Assembly: GCA_947625875.1 (NCBI GenBank)
Contig: CANQQG010000020.1
Location: 1 to 39,345, forward strand
Reading direction: 5' to 3'
DNA length: 39,345 bases
Source: an uncultured Lachnospiraceae bacterium
GTDB lineage: Bacteria > Bacillota > Clostridia > Lachnospirales > Lachnospiraceae
Shown: positions 19,682 through 30,190 of the stretch, piece after piece
How the letters are laid out: every line of letters starts with the position of its first letter
How positions within the stretch are numbered: position 1 is the stretch's first letter
Notes under the pieces: model-generated
What the model saw: only the letters and a program-made list of their open reading frames with translations
What the model was told of the DNA's origin: nothing
Database searches by the model: none
Position numbers and translations under genes: made by a program

Positions 19682-19705
19682 GAAAAGCGGGCATACGCGC
19701 CCGCT
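19682..19705 (-). terminator. Terminator after infA
   Basis: AGCGGGC and GCCCGCT form a 7-bp GC-rich stem with a six-base loop, followed by TTTTCC on the minus strand, 16 bases after the infA stop. It ends the ribosomal protein cluster in this window. Confidence 0.8.
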
Positions 19706-19720
19706 CTTCCCATCTCATTT

Positions 19721-19939
19721 TTATTTATCCCTCCAGATGATCCTTCCTTTTGTCAGGTCATACGGAGACATCTCAACTGTCACTTTATCGCCCGGCAGGA
19801 TACGGATAAAATTCATCCGCAGCTTACCGCTGATATGCGCAAGAATCTGATGCCCGTTTTCCAGTTTTACCTGAAACATTGCATTCGGCAATTTTTCCAC
19901 GACTGTTCCTTCTACTTCAATTACATCTGCTTTTGACAT
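19721..19939 (-). CDS. infA: Translation initiation factor IF-1
   Basis: 72-residue OB-fold protein that binds the 30S A site during initiation. It has the standard length and signature: [39 protein letters not shown] and [17 protein letters not shown]. It follows map by 40 bases. No KOW-domain gene, rpmJ or rpsM is found next to it. Confidence 0.97.
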   Translation of the reverse strand: MSKADVIEVEGTVVEKLPNAMFQVKLENGHQILAHISGKLRMNFIRILPGDKVTVEMSPYDLTKGRIIWRDK

Positions 19940-19979
19940 TTTCTTTCCTCCTGCTGATTACCATGTACGCCGTTCCGCA

Positions 19980-20786
19980 TCAGCCTGCGGTAACGATGAC
20001 CTCATACATGTCTTTTAACTCCTCTTCTTCCTGCTCCGTAACGGATAAAAGCTCCGGCCCGCGCTCTGTGATAAGGACCGTATTTTCATAATGCGCAGAC
20101 AATGAACCGTCCGCTGTCGTCACCGTCCAGCCGTCGTCCGACCAGTTGACTCTCCATGTGCCGGCATTGATCATCGGCTCGATCGCAAGCGTCATCCCCG
20201 CGATCAGGCGCATGCCCCTGCGCCGCTGCCTGAAATTCGGGACTTCCGGCGGCTCATGCATATGCGAGCCGATCCCATGCCCGACCAGGTCGCGGACGAC
20301 GCCGTAGCCATACCGCGCCGCGCAGGCGTCGACCGCGCGGGAAATATCAAACAGGCGGCTTCCCGCGCGCGCGTAACGTATTCCTTCAAAAAAACATTGC
20401 TGCGTCCGCCGGATCAGCATTTCCGCCTCCGGTGAAATATGGCCGACGCCAACCGTACGCGCCGCGTCCGACTGGTATCCTTTGTATATAACGCCCGCAT
20501 CCAGGCTGACGATATCGCCCTCTTTTACGATACGGTCTTTTCTTGGGATCCCATGTACAACCTCATCATTGACAGACACGCAGACAGAAGCAGGAAATCC
20601 CTCATAATTTAAGAAAGAAGGGATGCATCCGTAGCTCCGTATCAGGTCTTCACAGATATTATTAATATCCATCGTGGACATTCCCGGACGGATTTCGCGG
20701 GCAAGCTCCTCATGGACCCTGCCCAGAATCCGCCCTGCAATCCGCATCAATTCGATTTCTCTTGCAGATTTTATTGTTACCGGCAT
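19980..20786 (-). CDS. map: Methionine aminopeptidase, type I
   Basis: 268-residue metallopeptidase that removes the initiator methionine. All five metal ligands are in place: Asp96, Asp107, His170, Glu203 and Glu234, within VSLDAGVIYKGYQSDAART, LVGHGIGSHMHEPPEVPNF, TLAIEPMI and HYENTVLIT. It is slightly longer than the usual 250 residues through an acidic C-terminal tail (EQEEEELKDMYEVI). Its ribosome binding site GGAG overlaps the last codons of adk, five bases away. Confidence 0.96.
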   Translation of the reverse strand: MPVTIKSAREIELMRIAGRILGRVHEELAREIRPGMSTMDINNICEDLIRSYGCIPSFLNYEGFPASVCVSVNDEVVHGIPRKDRIVKEGDIVSLDAGVIYKGYQSDAARTVGVGHISPEAEMLIRRTQQCFFEGIRYARAGSRLFDISRAVDACAARYGYGVVRDLVGHGIGSHMHEPPEVPNFRQRRRGMRLIAGMTLAIEPMINAGTWRVNWSDDGWTVTTADGSLSAHYENTVLITERGPELLSVTEQEEEELKDMYEVIVTAG

Positions 20787-20791
20787 TGTAC

Positions 20792-21436
20792 TTACGCTCC
20801 TAAAATTCCTACGATTGCGTTAAATACATCATCCATCGGCTGTGTGCCGTCAACAGATTTTAAGATATCCTGTTTTGCATAATAGTCGATCAACGGCTGT
20901 GTCTGATCATGATATACCTTTAAGCGGTTCTGCACCGTTTCCGGCTTGTCATCATCTCTTAAAACGGTCTTTGCGCCGCAGGCGTCACAAATGCCTTCCT
21001 CTTTGGTTGGATTGTATACAATGTGGTATGTCGCGCCGCAGCTTAAACAAGCCCTTCTGCCGCCCATTCTTTTTACGATGTTCTCATCCGGCACGTCTAC
21101 ATCCACTGCAAAGTCCATCTTCTCGCCGATTTTGCCCAATGCGGCGTCCAACGCCTCCGCCTGCGGGATCGTGCGCGGAAAACCGTCCAATACAAAACCG
21201 TTCTTGCAGTCGTCCTGCTGGATACGGTCCATGACGAGGTCGCAGGTCAGCTCATCCGGAACCAGCTCGCCCTTGTCCATGTACTGTTTTGCCTTCTGCC
21301 CAAGCTCTGTCCCGTTCTTAATGTTTGCACGGAAGATATCGCCGGTCGAAATATGCGGAATTGCATATTTTTCCGCAATCTTTTTTGCCTGTGTACCCTT
21401 GCCCGCTCCCGGAGCGCCTAACATAATGATTTTCAT
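20792..21436 (-). CDS. adk: Adenylate kinase, zinc-lid type
   Basis: 214 residues. The P-loop is [13 protein letters not shown]. The LID domain holds four zinc-binding cysteines (CLSCGATYH and CDACGAKT), the Gram-positive form. [15 protein letters not shown] is the substrate-binding signature. It interconverts ATP, AMP and ADP. It sits between secY and map as in many Firmicutes, but here a terminator lies between it and secY. Confidence 0.97.
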   Translation of the reverse strand: MKIIMLGAPGAGKGTQAKKIAEKYAIPHISTGDIFRANIKNGTELGQKAKQYMDKGELVPDELTCDLVMDRIQQDDCKNGFVLDGFPRTIPQAEALDAALGKIGEKMDFAVDVDVPDENIVKRMGGRRACLSCGATYHIVYNPTKEEGICDACGAKTVLRDDDKPETVQNRLKVYHDQTQPLIDYYAKQDILKSVDGTQPMDDVFNAIVGILGA

Positions 21437-21510
21437 ATGGTAAAAACCTCCTACTTTTTTCTGTTACATCCACCATATCATAAAAAAACATTTTTTTCCA
21501 CTATTAAATG

Positions 21511-21544
21511 AAAAAAAGAAGGGATACAGCAGCGCCATACCCCC
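21511..21544 (-). terminator. Terminator between secY and adk
   Basis: On the minus strand GGGGTATGG pairs with CTGTATCCC (three G-U pairs) around CGCTG and is followed by TTCTTTTTTT. It is only a few bases past the secY stop. The wobble pairs suggest partial termination, tuning adk-map-infA relative to the ribosomal genes. The next 75 bases contain A/T-rich sequence with only weak promoter-like boxes. Confidence 0.6.
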
Positions 21545-21549
21545 ATCTT

Positions 21550-22866
21550 TTATTCACTTAAAAAGCCTTTATAATAGCGGACTACCATTTTTGATTCAAT
21601 CTGCTTGATCGTTTCGATGACCACGCCGACAATGATGATGATGGACGTCCCGCCGAATGAAACATTTGCATTAAACACCCCGTTAAAGAAAATCGGGATC
21701 ACCGCGCAGATCGAAAGCCCGACCGCGCCGATAAATACAATATAATTCAAAATCTTTGTCAAATATTCACTGGTCGGCTTGCCCGGACGGATGCCAGGGA
21801 TAAAACCGCCCTGCTTTTTCATATTATCCGCAATCTCCAATGGATTGAACGTAATGGACGTATAGAAATAAGCAAAAGCAATGACCAGAACCAGATATAC
21901 GGCAAGGCCGATGGAATATGCCGGAGCCGCCGGGTCGCACCAGTTGCCCTGCTGTAATCCCCTTAATATTTTTCCGCCAATCCCGTTTCCGCCATCTACG
22001 CCGATCAGCGTACAGATAACAACCGGAAACTCCATGATGGACTGGGCAAAAATAATCGGGATAACGCCGCCCGTATTTACTTTTAACGGAATATACGAAC
22101 TCTGGCCGCCAACCGAACGCCTGCCCTGTATTTTTTTGGAATACTGCACCGGAATCTTCCGCTGCGCATCCTGCAGCAGGATAACGAAAATAACTGTCAG
22201 CAGGATAATTGCAATGATAACTACCGCAGCCAGGACGCCTTTTGCGACCGTCTTCCCTGAAATAAACTGTTCAAACAGCGTTGACATATCGTCCGGTATC
22301 CTCGAAATGATATTTACCACAAGCACAATGGAAATACCGTTTCCAATGCCTTTTTCCGTAATCTGCTCGCCAATCCACATCAACACTGCGGAACCGGCCG
22401 TCAATACGCAGATCACTTCAATCACGCAGATCGCATTAAAGTCTCTTAAATATCCTGCCCTGCCGAATCCGATTGCCATTGCAAGCGACTCAATCAAAGC
22501 GAGCGCCACTGTGACATAACGTGTGATGCTGGCAATCTTTTTCCTGCCATCTTCGCCATCACGCTGCATCTCTTCCAGTTTTGGAATCGCAATCGTAAGC
22601 AACTGCATAATAATGGAAGATGTGATGTATGGCGTAATGCTCAATGCAAAGATGGACATTTCATTAAAAGAACCGCCCGTAATTGCGTCAAAAAAGTTGA
22701 ACGCGCCGCCGCTGTGGCCGGAAAACCATTCAGCGAACAGTGCGGAATCAATCGCCGGACATGGAATCTGCGAACCAAGCCGTATGACGATCATCATCAG
22801 GAACGTATACACCATACGGTCTCTGATATCCTTTACTTTAAACGCGCCACGAAGTGTCTGGAACAT
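21550..22866 (-). CDS. secY: Protein translocase subunit SecY
   Basis: 438-residue, ten-helix channel of the Sec translocon. Signatures include LGSQIPCPAID, the plug-like MSIFALSITPYITSSIIMQLL, KIQGRRSVGGQSSYIPLKVN and the C-terminal loop FNPLEIADNMKKQGGFIPGIRPGKPT. Its ATG overlaps the rplO stop as TAATG, giving translational coupling. Confidence 0.97.
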   Translation of the reverse strand: MFQTLRGAFKVKDIRDRMVYTFLMMIVIRLGSQIPCPAIDSALFAEWFSGHSGGAFNFFDAITGGSFNEMSIFALSITPYITSSIIMQLLTIAIPKLEEMQRDGEDGRKKIASITRYVTVALALIESLAMAIGFGRAGYLRDFNAICVIEVICVLTAGSAVLMWIGEQITEKGIGNGISIVLVVNIISRIPDDMSTLFEQFISGKTVAKGVLAAVVIIAIILLTVIFVILLQDAQRKIPVQYSKKIQGRRSVGGQSSYIPLKVNTGGVIPIIFAQSIMEFPVVICTLIGVDGGNGIGGKILRGLQQGNWCDPAAPAYSIGLAVYLVLVIAFAYFYTSITFNPLEIADNMKKQGGFIPGIRPGKPTSEYLTKILNYIVFIGAVGLSICAVIPIFFNGVFNANVSFGGTSIIIIVGVVIETIKQIESKMVVRYYKGFLSE

Positions 22867-23303
22867 TAGATCACCTCTGCTTTTCCACCAAGAGCCTCAA
22901 TTTTTTCTTTTGCGCCTGCGCTAAATGCATTCGCCTGTACAGTGAGCTTCTTGGTTAATTCTCCGTTTCCAAGAATTTTAACGCCGTCTCTTGGATTCTT
23001 AACAATTCTTTCCTGCATCAATGTGTTGATCGTAACGGTAGAACCATCTTCAAATCTTTCAAGCTCCGATACATTGATCCCCACGATGATCTTGTGATTG
23101 ATATTCTTGAATCCTCTCTTAGGCAGTCTTCTGTATAATGGCATCTGGCCGCCTTCAAAGCCCGGCCTCGGAGCGCCTGAACGCGCTTTCTGCCCTTTAT
23201 GGCCTTTGCCCGCCGTCTTTCCATTTCCGGAAGCGTGTCCGCGTCCTTTCCTGTACCTGGCTTTTCTTGAGCCTTCTGCAGCCTTTAAATTTGATAAGTC
23301 CAT
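22866..23303 (-). CDS. rplO: 50S ribosomal protein uL15
   Basis: 145 residues, with the glycine-rich N-terminus [20 protein letters not shown] and the [23 protein letters not shown] segment that reaches into 23S rRNA. I start at ATG 23303 (MDLSNLK): AGGAGG ends eight bases before it, whereas the in-frame GTG at 23312 overlaps that site. Couples to secY through TAATG. Confidence 0.96.
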   Translation of the reverse strand: MDLSNLKAAEGSRKARYRKGRGHASGNGKTAGKGHKGQKARSGAPRPGFEGGQMPLYRRLPKRGFKNINHKIIVGINVSELERFEDGSTVTINTLMQERIVKNPRDGVKILGNGELTKKLTVQANAFSAGAKEKIEALGGKAEVI

Positions 23304-23325
23304 TCCTGGCACCTCCTTATCTGAA

Positions 23326-23520
23326 TTATGCTTCTTCCACTTCTTCTACCTTGATATAAGGCGCAACTTTATGAAGCGCGCCGCGCGTTGCGGCATTGTC
23401 CGGGAAAACCTTCGTCTGATTCAGCTTCCGGAATCCCATTGATTCGATCGTTTTTCTGTTTTTCGGCACCGCGCCGATCGTAGAGCGAACCAGCGTTACC
23501 TTTAACTTCTTCTCTGCCAT
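23326..23520 (-). CDS. rpmD: 50S ribosomal protein uL30
   Basis: 64 residues with [20 protein letters not shown] and the MGFRKLNQT signature of the short bacterial L30. It lies 10 bases behind rpsE and 22 ahead of rplO, and ends in an acidic VEEVEEA tail. Confidence 0.95.
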   Translation of the reverse strand: MAEKKLKVTLVRSTIGAVPKNRKTIESMGFRKLNQTKVFPDNAATRGALHKVAPYIKVEEVEEA

Positions 23521-23530
23521 TTTCTGCCTC

Positions 23531-24040
23531 CTAACCCAGGACTTCTTCTACGGATTTCCCGCGAAGCCTTGCTACTTCTTCCGGAGATTTCAGCTGGCTC
23601 AATGCATTAAGCGTAGCCAGTACAACGTTCTGCTTATTATTTGAACCCAGTGATTTTGTACGGATATTCTTTATTCCCGCCAGCTCGCACACGCTTCGCG
23701 CCGGACCGCCCGCGATGATACCTGTACCTTCCGGAGACTTCTTCAGCAATACGGAAGCCCCGGTATGCTTTCCACTGATATCATGTGTAATACTGTTGTT
23801 TTCATCCAGCTTTACCGTAATGAGCTTTTTCATGGCGTCTTCTTTTCCCTTGCGGATCGCTTCCGGAATTTCCGTCGCCTTGCCCATTCCTGCTCCAACA
23901 TGCCCGTTGCCGTCGCCGACAACTACCAACGCTGAAAAACGGAAATTACGGCCGCCCTTTACAACTTTCGTGACACGTTTGATCGCTACAACGTTTTCTG
24001 ATAACTCAAACTGACTGGCATCAATGATTTCACGTTTCAT
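23531..24040 (-). CDS. rpsE: 30S ribosomal protein uS5
   Basis: 169 residues. The double-stranded RNA-binding N-terminal domain has [22 protein letters not shown] and [21 protein letters not shown]; the C-terminal domain has [19 protein letters not shown]. These loops sit at the decoding-accuracy interface with S4. Length is normal. Located between rplR and rpmD as expected for a spc operon. Confidence 0.96.
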   Translation of the reverse strand: MKREIIDASQFELSENVVAIKRVTKVVKGGRNFRFSALVVVGDGNGHVGAGMGKATEIPEAIRKGKEDAMKKLITVKLDENNSITHDISGKHTGASVLLKKSPEGTGIIAGGPARSVCELAGIKNIRTKSLGSNNKQNVVLATLNALSQLKSPEEVARLRGKSVEEVLG

Positions 24041-24058
24041 GTAACTGTTTCCTCCTAA

Positions 24059-24427
24059 TTAGAATATCAAGCCGGCTTCTCTGGCCGCATCCGCCAAAGC
24101 CTGGACTTTCCCATGATAAATATAGCCGCCTCTGTCAAAAACAACCGTCGTAATGCCTTTTTCCAATGCTTTTTTTGCAATAACTGTACCGACCTGCGCC
24201 GCCGCGTCAACGTTATTTGTCTTCTCAACCGCGTTTTTCACTTCGCTTTCCAGTGTGGAAGCTGCAACAAGCGTATTGCCGACGGTGTCGTCAACAATCT
24301 GGGCGTACATATGATTATTGCTCCTGAAAACTACCAGACGCGGCCTTTCCGGCGTTCCGGAAATACGGTTACGCATACGTCTGTGTTTATTTGCACGAAC
24401 CTTTGCTCTGGATTTTTTACTAACCAT
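24059..24427 (-). CDS. rplR: 50S ribosomal protein uL18
   Basis: 122 residues; basic N-terminal tail, then [20 protein letters not shown] and the C-terminal [20 protein letters not shown]. It binds 5S rRNA with L5. Normal length and position. Confidence 0.96.
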   Translation of the reverse strand: MVSKKSRAKVRANKHRRMRNRISGTPERPRLVVFRSNNHMYAQIVDDTVGNTLVAASTLESEVKNAVEKTNNVDAAAQVGTVIAKKALEKGITTVVFDRGGYIYHGKVQALADAAREAGLIF

Positions 24428-24448
24428 CTCTCGTCACTCCTTTAATTA

Positions 24449-24988
24449 TTACTTCTTACCGGTCTTGCCGACTTTACGCCTGATCACTTCGTCAACATAC
24501 TTGATGCCCTTGCCCTTATACGGTTCAGGCCTTCTCTTATCCCTGATCTCAGCCGCATACTGGCCTACTTTTTCTTTATCAATGCCCTTAATCGTAATCT
24601 TGTTGCCGTCAACAACGGATTCAAGCCCTTCCGGATCCGTCATCTCCACCGGATGAGAGTAACCAAGATTTAACGTCAGCTTCTTGCCGGACTTTGAAGC
24701 CCTGTATCCAACGCCGTTTACCTCAAGCGATTTTTCAAAACCATTGGTAACGCCAATTACCATGTTATTGAGCAAAGACCTTGTCAGGCCATGTAAAGAT
24801 TTCATTTTCTTTAAGTCATTCGGCCTGCTTACAACGATATGACCGTCTTCCACCCGGATCTCCATTTCGGATGGCAGCTCCCGGCTCAGTTCCCCTTTCG
24901 GTCCCTTCACAGTTACTTTATTATTTTCTGCAATATCCACAGTTACGCCTGCCGGAATTGCGATTGGCATCCTGCCTATACGTGACAT
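24449..24988 (-). CDS. rplF: 50S ribosomal protein uL6
   Basis: 179 residues with two similar domains. [15 protein letters not shown] opens the protein, and the C-terminal signature [19 protein letters not shown] is intact. It contacts the sarcin-ricin region near the factor-binding site. Confidence 0.96.
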   Translation of the reverse strand: MSRIGRMPIAIPAGVTVDIAENNKVTVKGPKGELSRELPSEMEIRVEDGHIVVSRPNDLKKMKSLHGLTRSLLNNMVIGVTNGFEKSLEVNGVGYRASKSGKKLTLNLGYSHPVEMTDPEGLESVVDGNKITIKGIDKEKVGQYAAEIRDKRRPEPYKGKGIKYVDEVIRRKVGKTGKK

Positions 24989-25039
24989 GCCCGTACCTCC
25001 TGTATTAAACGTTTGAATTTATTTGTTCAAAGCAAAGTT

Positions 25040-25441
25040 TTACCATACAAATGCTAATACTTCACCGCCGACCTGGAGCTTCCTTGCCTGCTTATCTGTC
25101 ATAATGCCTTTATTTGTAGAAAGAATCGCAATGCCAAGGCCGCCGAGTACGAACGGAATCTCATTCTTTCCCGCGTAGATGCGCAGCCCCGGCTTGGAAA
25201 TTCTCTTAATGCCTGTAATGACTTTTTCGTTTTTATCTTCCCCGTATTTCAGCGTAACACGGATAGCCTTGAAATTGCCGTCATCAACGATGTCATATTT
25301 CGCAATGTAGCCTTCGTTTACAAGTATATCTGCAATAGCGACCTTCATCTTAGACGATGGTATATCAACTGTATCATGTTTAGCAGTATTTGCATTACGG
25401 ATTCTTGTAAGCATATCTGCGATTGGATCACTCATTGTCAT
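25040..25441 (-). CDS. rpsH: 30S ribosomal protein uS8
   Basis: 133 residues; [16 protein letters not shown], then the [20 protein letters not shown] segment and the C-terminal [18 protein letters not shown] signature that binds 16S helix 21. GGAGG lies 11 bases ahead of ATG 25441; the second ATG, two codons on, is also possible. Confidence 0.96.
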   Translation of the reverse strand: MTMSDPIADMLTRIRNANTAKHDTVDIPSSKMKVAIADILVNEGYIAKYDIVDDGNFKAIRVTLKYGEDKNEKVITGIKRISKPGLRIYAGKNEIPFVLGGLGIAILSTNKGIMTDKQARKLQVGGEVLAFVW

Positions 25442-25491
25442 GATTGGATTTTCCTCCTTACTAATTATCTTCCTGAACTGTATCCCGGCGC

Positions 25492-25677
25492 TTACCAGCT
25501 TGCTTTCTTAACGCCCGGAATCTGTCCCTTATACGCTAATTCGCGGAAGCATATACGGCAGATACCGTATTTCCTCAATACGGAATGCGGACGGCCGCAG
25601 ATCCTGCAGCGTGTATATTCCCTGGTAGAGAATTTCTGTTTGCGCTGCTGCTTTACTTTCATAGAAGTCTTTGCCAT
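25492..25677 (-). CDS. rpsZ: 30S ribosomal protein uS14, zinc-binding type Z
   Basis: 61 residues. It carries the four zinc ligands as [20 protein letters not shown] and the N-terminal [16 protein letters not shown]. The short, zinc-containing form is the usual one in Firmicutes spc operons; no zinc-free paralogue is seen here. Confidence 0.96.
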   Translation of the reverse strand: MAKTSMKVKQQRKQKFSTREYTRCRICGRPHSVLRKYGICRICFRELAYKGQIPGVKKASW

Positions 25678-25694
25678 ATTAAAATTCCCTCCTG

Positions 25695-26234
25695 TTATTT
25701 TTGAAATGGCATATTGAACAGTGTCAATAATTCACGCGCTTCTTCGTCTGTTTTTGCTGTCGTGACAAAAATAACGTCCATGCCCCTTACTTTATCAATC
25801 TTGTCAAATTCAATCTCCGGAAAGATCAGCTGCTCTTTAATGCCGAGCGCGTAATTGCCCCTGCCGTCAAATGCATTCGGGTTTACGCCCCTGAAGTCAC
25901 GCACGCGCGGCAGCGCAAGGTTTACAAGGCGGTCAAGGAACTCATACATTTTATCGCCCCTTAACGTCACTTTGCAGCCGATCGGCATGCCTTCCCTGAT
26001 CTTAAAGTTTGCAATGGATTTTTTTGCCAGCGTCTTAACCGGCTTCTGGCCGCTGATCAGCTCCAGATCACTCATCGCCGCATCCAGCAGCTTTGCATTT
26101 TCCTTGGCTTCGCCTACGCCCATATTGATAACGATCTTTTCCAGCTTCGGCGTTTCCATTTTATTTTTATATCCGAATTTTTTGACCATAGCATCTACGA
26201 TCTCATTGTAATATTGGTCTTTTAATCTGCTCAC
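25695..26234 (-). CDS. rplE: 50S ribosomal protein uL5
   Basis: 179 residues, with [15 protein letters not shown], the [20 protein letters not shown] signature and [20 protein letters not shown]. It binds 5S rRNA and contacts P-site tRNA. Standard length. Confidence 0.96.
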   Translation of the reverse strand: MSRLKDQYYNEIVDAMVKKFGYKNKMETPKLEKIVINMGVGEAKENAKLLDAAMSDLELISGQKPVKTLAKKSIANFKIREGMPIGCKVTLRGDKMYEFLDRLVNLALPRVRDFRGVNPNAFDGRGNYALGIKEQLIFPEIEFDKIDKVRGMDVIFVTTAKTDEEARELLTLFNMPFQK

Positions 26235-26263
26235 GTTTTGGCCTCCTTCCCTCTATTTCCGTA

Positions 26264-26575
26264 TCAATCAATTATCTCACCGGTGGATTTTGCAAAACGG
26301 ACTTTCCTTTCACCGTCAAACTTAAATCCGACTCTCGTAGGCTGTCCCTTGTGGACATACATTACGTTGGAAATGTGGATCGGTCCCTCCTGATGCACGA
26401 TGCCGCCCTGCTGGTTCTGCATGGATGGCTTCATATGCTTGGTAACCATATTGACGCCTTCAACGATCAATGTATTTTTCTTTCTGTTGATAGCAATTAC
26501 TTTGCCCTCTTTTCCTTTGTCCCTGCCGGCGATCACTTTGACCATATCGCCTTTTTTTATTTTTAATGTTGCCAC
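26264..26575 (-). CDS. rplX: 50S ribosomal protein uL24
   Basis: 103 residues with a KOW motif (KKGDMVKVIAGRDKGKEGKV) and GVNMVTKHMKPSMQNQQGGI. It is an early assembly initiator of the large subunit. Eleven bases separate it from rplN. Confidence 0.96.
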   Translation of the reverse strand: MATLKIKKGDMVKVIAGRDKGKEGKVIAINRKKNTLIVEGVNMVTKHMKPSMQNQQGGIVHQEGPIHISNVMYVHKGQPTRVGFKFDGERKVRFAKSTGEIID

Positions 26576-26586
26576 TTTGCTACCTC

Positions 26587-26955
26587 CTATAATACTTCCG
26601 GAGCCAGGGAAACAATCTTCATGAACTGTTTCTCACGTAGCTCTCTTGCGACCGGTCCAAAAATACGGGTTCCCCTCGGAGTTTTATCCTCTTTTATAAT
26701 AACCGCAGCATTCTCATCAAATTTGATGTAAGACCCGTCTTTCCTGCGCGCGCCGAATTTTGTACGGACAACGACCGCTTTTACGACGTCGCCTTTTTTA
26801 ACAACGCCGCCTGGTGTTGCATCTTTGACCGTAGCAGTGATCACATCGCCGATATGCGCATATCTTCTTGTGGAACCGCCGGTAACGCGGATACAGAGCA
26901 GCTCTTTCGCCCCGGTATTGTCAGCAACTTTCAATCTGCTTTCCTGCTGTATCAT
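26587..26955 (-). CDS. rplN: 50S ribosomal protein uL14
   Basis: 122 residues with [20 protein letters not shown] and the C-terminal [20 protein letters not shown]. It is a very conserved subunit-bridge protein and has the exact usual length. Confidence 0.97.
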   Translation of the reverse strand: MIQQESRLKVADNTGAKELLCIRVTGGSTRRYAHIGDVITATVKDATPGGVVKKGDVVKAVVVRTKFGARRKDGSYIKFDENAAVIIKEDKTPRGTRIFGPVARELREKQFMKIVSLAPEVL

Positions 26956-26973
26956 ATTGGTATCCTCCTTCCT

Positions 26974-27240
26974 TTATTTTGCCCTTTCCATAATCTCGAC
27001 AAGCCGCCATCTCTTTTCCTTTGATAACGGCCTTGTTTCCATTACTTTGACTGTATCGCCGATCCTGCAGTCATTGTTTGCGTCATGCGCTTTTAATTTA
27101 TACGTTCTTTTTACAATCTTTTTATATAACGGATGTCTTACGTTGTCCTTAACCGCAACTACAATGGTCTTATCCATCTTATCGCTGACAACGACGCCAA
27201 CGCGCGTTTTCCTAAGATTTCTTTCTTTTTTTTCTTCCAC
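26974..27240 (-). CDS. rpsQ: 30S ribosomal protein uS17
   Basis: 88 residues, OB-fold. The signature [16 protein letters not shown] is present with [18 protein letters not shown] and [18 protein letters not shown]. Starts 26 bases after rpmC stops. Confidence 0.96.
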   Translation of the reverse strand: MEEKKERNLRKTRVGVVVSDKMDKTIVVAVKDNVRHPLYKKIVKRTYKLKAHDANNDCRIGDTVKVMETRPLSKEKRWRLVEIMERAK

Positions 27241-27266
27241 AGTCCTATCTCCTTTCCGGGACGGCC

Positions 27267-27470
27267 TCAGGCATTCGCTTTCTCAGTAATGACTGTCTGA
27301 ATCCTTGCGATATTCTTCTTTACCTCTTTGATCCTGGCCGTATTATCCAACTGATTTGTTGCATTCTGGAATCTCAAATTAAAAAGCTCTTTCTTCGCCT
27401 CTGTCAGCTTTACTTTTAAATCCTCAGCTGTCTGCGCACGTAATTCCTCTAAATATTTACTGGACTTCAT
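27267..27470 (-). CDS. rpmC: 50S ribosomal protein uL29
   Basis: 67-residue two-helix protein at the peptide exit tunnel. [18 protein letters not shown] and [19 protein letters not shown] are typical. An in-frame GTG opens three codons earlier, but ATG 27470 gives the family N-terminus. The start lies 14 bases inside rplP. Confidence 0.94.
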   Translation of the reverse strand: MKSSKYLEELRAQTAEDLKVKLTEAKKELFNLRFQNATNQLDNTARIKEVKKNIARIQTVITEKANA

Positions 27471-27897
27471 TTGATTCACCGCCTTCTAAGTCTGCACGCG
27501 AAACTATTTTACATTTACATGGCAATTTGTGTGTGGCAAGACGCAGCGCTTCCCTGGCAATTTCTTCTGAAACGCCGTCGATCTCAAATAGTACACGCCC
27601 CGGCTTAACAACAGCTACCCAATATTCAAGAGCGCCTTTACCGGAACCCATACGGGTTTCTGCCGGTTTGGCTGTTACCGGTTTATCCGGGAAGATCTTA
27701 ATCCAGATCTTTCCGCCACGCTTTACGTAACGCGTCATCGCAATACGGGCTGCCTCAATCTGGTTGGAACGGATCCATGCCGGTTCCAGTGCAATGATGC
27801 CATAAGAACCATTCGTGATCTTATTGCCTCTCATCGCTTTGCCGCGCATAGAGCCGCGGAACTGTTTTCTATGTTTTACTCTTTTTGGCATTAACAT
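27457..27897 (-). CDS. rplP: 50S ribosomal protein uL16
   Basis: 146 residues with [15 protein letters not shown], the [20 protein letters not shown] signature and [20 protein letters not shown]. It organises the tRNA-binding region of the 50S subunit. The frame stays open into rpsC (to 27960); ATG 27897 gives the standard N-terminus. Overlaps rpmC by 14 bases. Confidence 0.95.
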   Translation of the reverse strand: MLMPKRVKHRKQFRGSMRGKAMRGNKITNGSYGIIALEPAWIRSNQIEAARIAMTRYVKRGGKIWIKIFPDKPVTAKPAETRMGSGKGALEYWVAVVKPGRVLFEIDGVSEEIAREALRLATHKLPCKCKIVSRADLEGGESNEVQ

Positions 27898-27899
27898 AA

Positions 27900-28556
27900 T
27901 TACTGAGCCCCTCCTTCTTTGTTTTCTTTCGCAGGAAGCACTTCGCCTTTGTAGATCCATACTTTTACGCCGATTTTGCCGTATGTGGTATCCGCTTCAG
28001 CGAAACCGTAGTCAATGTCCGCGCGCAGCGTCTGCAGCGGAATCGTCCCCTCACTGTAAAACTCTGTACGCGCCATATCCGCGCCGCCAAGACGTCCGGC
28101 GCAGGCCGTTTTAATGCCGAGCGCGCCCGCTTTCATGCACCTTGACATACAGGATTTCATTGCGCGCCGGAATGAAATACGGTTTTCAAGCTGTAACGCG
28201 ATATTTTCCGCCACCAGCTGCGCGTCTTTATCCGGCCGCTTTACTTCTTTGATGTCCACGATCAGCTTCTTATCCGTCAGCTTCTGCAGCTCGCCTTTTA
28301 CTTTGTCGATCTCAGCGCCGCCCTTGCCGATGATAACGCCCGGTTTTGCTGTATATATAATGATTTTTACACGCTCAGAAGCCCTTTCAATCTCAATCTT
28401 TGAAATGCCCGCAGCATATAATCTCTTTTTCAGAAATTTTCTGATATTATAATCTTCGATCAAGCAGTCTGAAAAATCTCCCTCTGCATACCACTTAGAG
28501 TCCCAGTCTGCGATAATGCCGACTCTTAAACCATGAGGATTAACCTTCTGTCCCAT
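27900..28556 (-). CDS. rpsC: 30S ribosomal protein uS3
   Basis: 218 residues: [20 protein letters not shown], the KH domain with [17 protein letters not shown], and the C-terminal [19 protein letters not shown]-like segment (read as [19 protein letters not shown]). It helps form the mRNA entry tunnel and helicase. Confidence 0.97.
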   Translation of the reverse strand: MGQKVNPHGLRVGIIADWDSKWYAEGDFSDCLIEDYNIRKFLKKRLYAAGISKIEIERASERVKIIIYTAKPGVIIGKGGAEIDKVKGELQKLTDKKLIVDIKEVKRPDKDAQLVAENIALQLENRISFRRAMKSCMSRCMKAGALGIKTACAGRLGGADMARTEFYSEGTIPLQTLRADIDYGFAEADTTYGKIGVKVWIYKGEVLPAKENKEGGAQ

Positions 28557-28567
28557 GTTTTCCCTCC

Positions 28568-28954
28568 TTATCTTTCATTCAGCACAATTGTGATATGGCT
28601 CGTTCTCTTTTCAATCCTGTAAGCCCGTCCCTGTGCCCTCGGTCTGATCCGCTTCATTGTAGGCCCCTTATTGGCATAGCACTCTTCAATATAAAGGTTC
28701 TCTACATTCATTCCGTTATTATTTTCAGCATTCGCGATCGCTGATTTCAATAATTTTAATATTACTTCAGACGCATACCGTGGGCTGTATGTCAGGATAG
28801 CAAGCGCTGTCTTCGTATCTTTGCCGCGGATCGCGTCAAGCACAAAACACGCTTTCTGAACCGGCACTCTTGCATAAGATAATTTTGCGGAAGGTCTGGT
28901 ATCTTTCTGTGCATTTCTCTCTCTCTTAATCTGAGATCTGTGTCCCTTAGACAT
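28568..28954 (-). CDS. rplV: 50S ribosomal protein uL22
   Basis: 128 residues; [20 protein letters not shown] and the loop-end signature [20 protein letters not shown], which lines the exit tunnel where macrolide resistance changes occur; the loop looks intact. The N-terminus is about 15 residues longer than in many bacteria and is basic. Confidence 0.96.
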   Translation of the reverse strand: MSKGHRSQIKRERNAQKDTRPSAKLSYARVPVQKACFVLDAIRGKDTKTALAILTYSPRYASEVILKLLKSAIANAENNNGMNVENLYIEECYANKGPTMKRIRPRAQGRAYRIEKRTSHITIVLNER

Positions 28955-28982
28955 GAATAAAACCTCCTTTCAATAAAACAGA

Positions 28983-29267
28983 TTATTTCACCTTTGATTT
29001 CTTCTCGTCTTTTCCATGCCCTCTGTAAGTCCTTGTCGCCACGAACTCACCGAGTTTATGTCCAACCATGTCTTCTGTTACATATACCGGCACATGCTTT
29101 CTCCCATCATGGACAGCAAATGTGTGTCCGACGAAAGAAGGGAAAATCGTTGAACGGCGGGACCAGGTCTTGATAACCTGTTTTTCCCCGGAAGCGTTCA
29201 ATGCATCTACCTTTTTCAGCAGGCTTTCATCTGCGAAAGGACCTTTTTTCAGTGATCTTCTACCCAT
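28983..29267 (-). CDS. rpsS: 30S ribosomal protein uS19
   Basis: 94 residues; [20 protein letters not shown], then [20 protein letters not shown] and [20 protein letters not shown]. Located in the head of the 30S near the A site. Normal length. Confidence 0.97.
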   Translation of the reverse strand: MGRRSLKKGPFADESLLKKVDALNASGEKQVIKTWSRRSTIFPSFVGHTFAVHDGRKHVPVYVTEDMVGHKLGEFVATRTYRGHGKDEKKSKVK

Positions 29268-29285
29268 TGTTCTTCCTCCTAATTA

Positions 29286-30128
29286 TTACTTCATTGCTTT
29301 CCCGTCGCGTCTTCTCACGATCAGCTTATCAGACGCTTTTTTCTTCTTACGCGTCTTCAGACCGAGAGCAGGCTTGCCCCAAGGCGTAGACGGACCCGGA
29401 CGGCCGATTGGCGCCCTGCCTTCGCCACCGCCATGCGGATGGTCATTCGGGTTCATAACAGAACCGCGCACCGTCGGACGGAAGCCCATATGGCGTTTCC
29501 GCCCCGCTTTACCGATATTGATCAGGTTGTGGTCGCCGTTGCCGACAACGCCGATCGTCGCCCGGCATTTGACAGGAACCATTCTCATTTCACCGGAAGG
29601 AAGCCGCAAGGTAGCATATTTGCCTTCTTTTGCCATCAGCTGCGCGCTCAGTCCCGCTGCCCGCGCCATCTGACCGCCTTTGCCCGGAATCATCTCAACA
29701 TTGTGCACCAGCGTACCGACCGGGATGTTTTCCAGCGGAAGGCAGTTGCCAACCCTGATTTCCGCATCCGGGCCATTCATTACGATCATGCCGTCCGTCA
29801 GGCCCGCCGGAGCAAGGATATATGATTTTTTTCCGTCCTGATAGCAGATCAGCGCGATATTTGCGGATCTGTTCGGATCGTATTCAATACCGATAACTTT
29901 TGCCGGCATACCGTCCTTATTTCTCTTAAAGTCAATAATTCTATATTTCCGCTTATTTCCGCCGCCGCGGTGCCTTACGGTAATCTTACCCTGATTATTA
30001 CGCCCTGAATGCTTCTTTTTCGGTGCAAGCAAAGATTTTTCAGGAGTCTTTTTTGTAATTTCAGAGAAATCAGATCCAGTCATATGTCTTCTGGATGGCG
30101 TATATGGTTTATATGTTTTAATTCCCAC
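29286..30128 (-). CDS. rplB: 50S ribosomal protein uL2
   Basis: 280 residues from a GTG start at 30128 ([15 protein letters not shown]). GGAG ends eight bases before this GTG, and the in-frame ATG at 30146 overlaps the ribosome binding site, so it is not the start. [16 protein letters not shown] and the catalytic-loop region [20 protein letters not shown], needed for peptidyl transferase assembly, are intact. Confidence 0.96.
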   Translation of the reverse strand: MGIKTYKPYTPSRRHMTGSDFSEITKKTPEKSLLAPKKKHSGRNNQGKITVRHRGGGNKRKYRIIDFKRNKDGMPAKVIGIEYDPNRSANIALICYQDGKKSYILAPAGLTDGMIVMNGPDAEIRVGNCLPLENIPVGTLVHNVEMIPGKGGQMARAAGLSAQLMAKEGKYATLRLPSGEMRMVPVKCRATIGVVGNGDHNLINIGKAGRKRHMGFRPTVRGSVMNPNDHPHGGGEGRAPIGRPGPSTPWGKPALGLKTRKKKKASDKLIVRRRDGKAMK

Positions 30129-30190
30129 GTTTGTTTCTCCTTTCAAACTTCATGTTTATGATCGCGCTTTTCTGCGCTTAACGAAACGGA

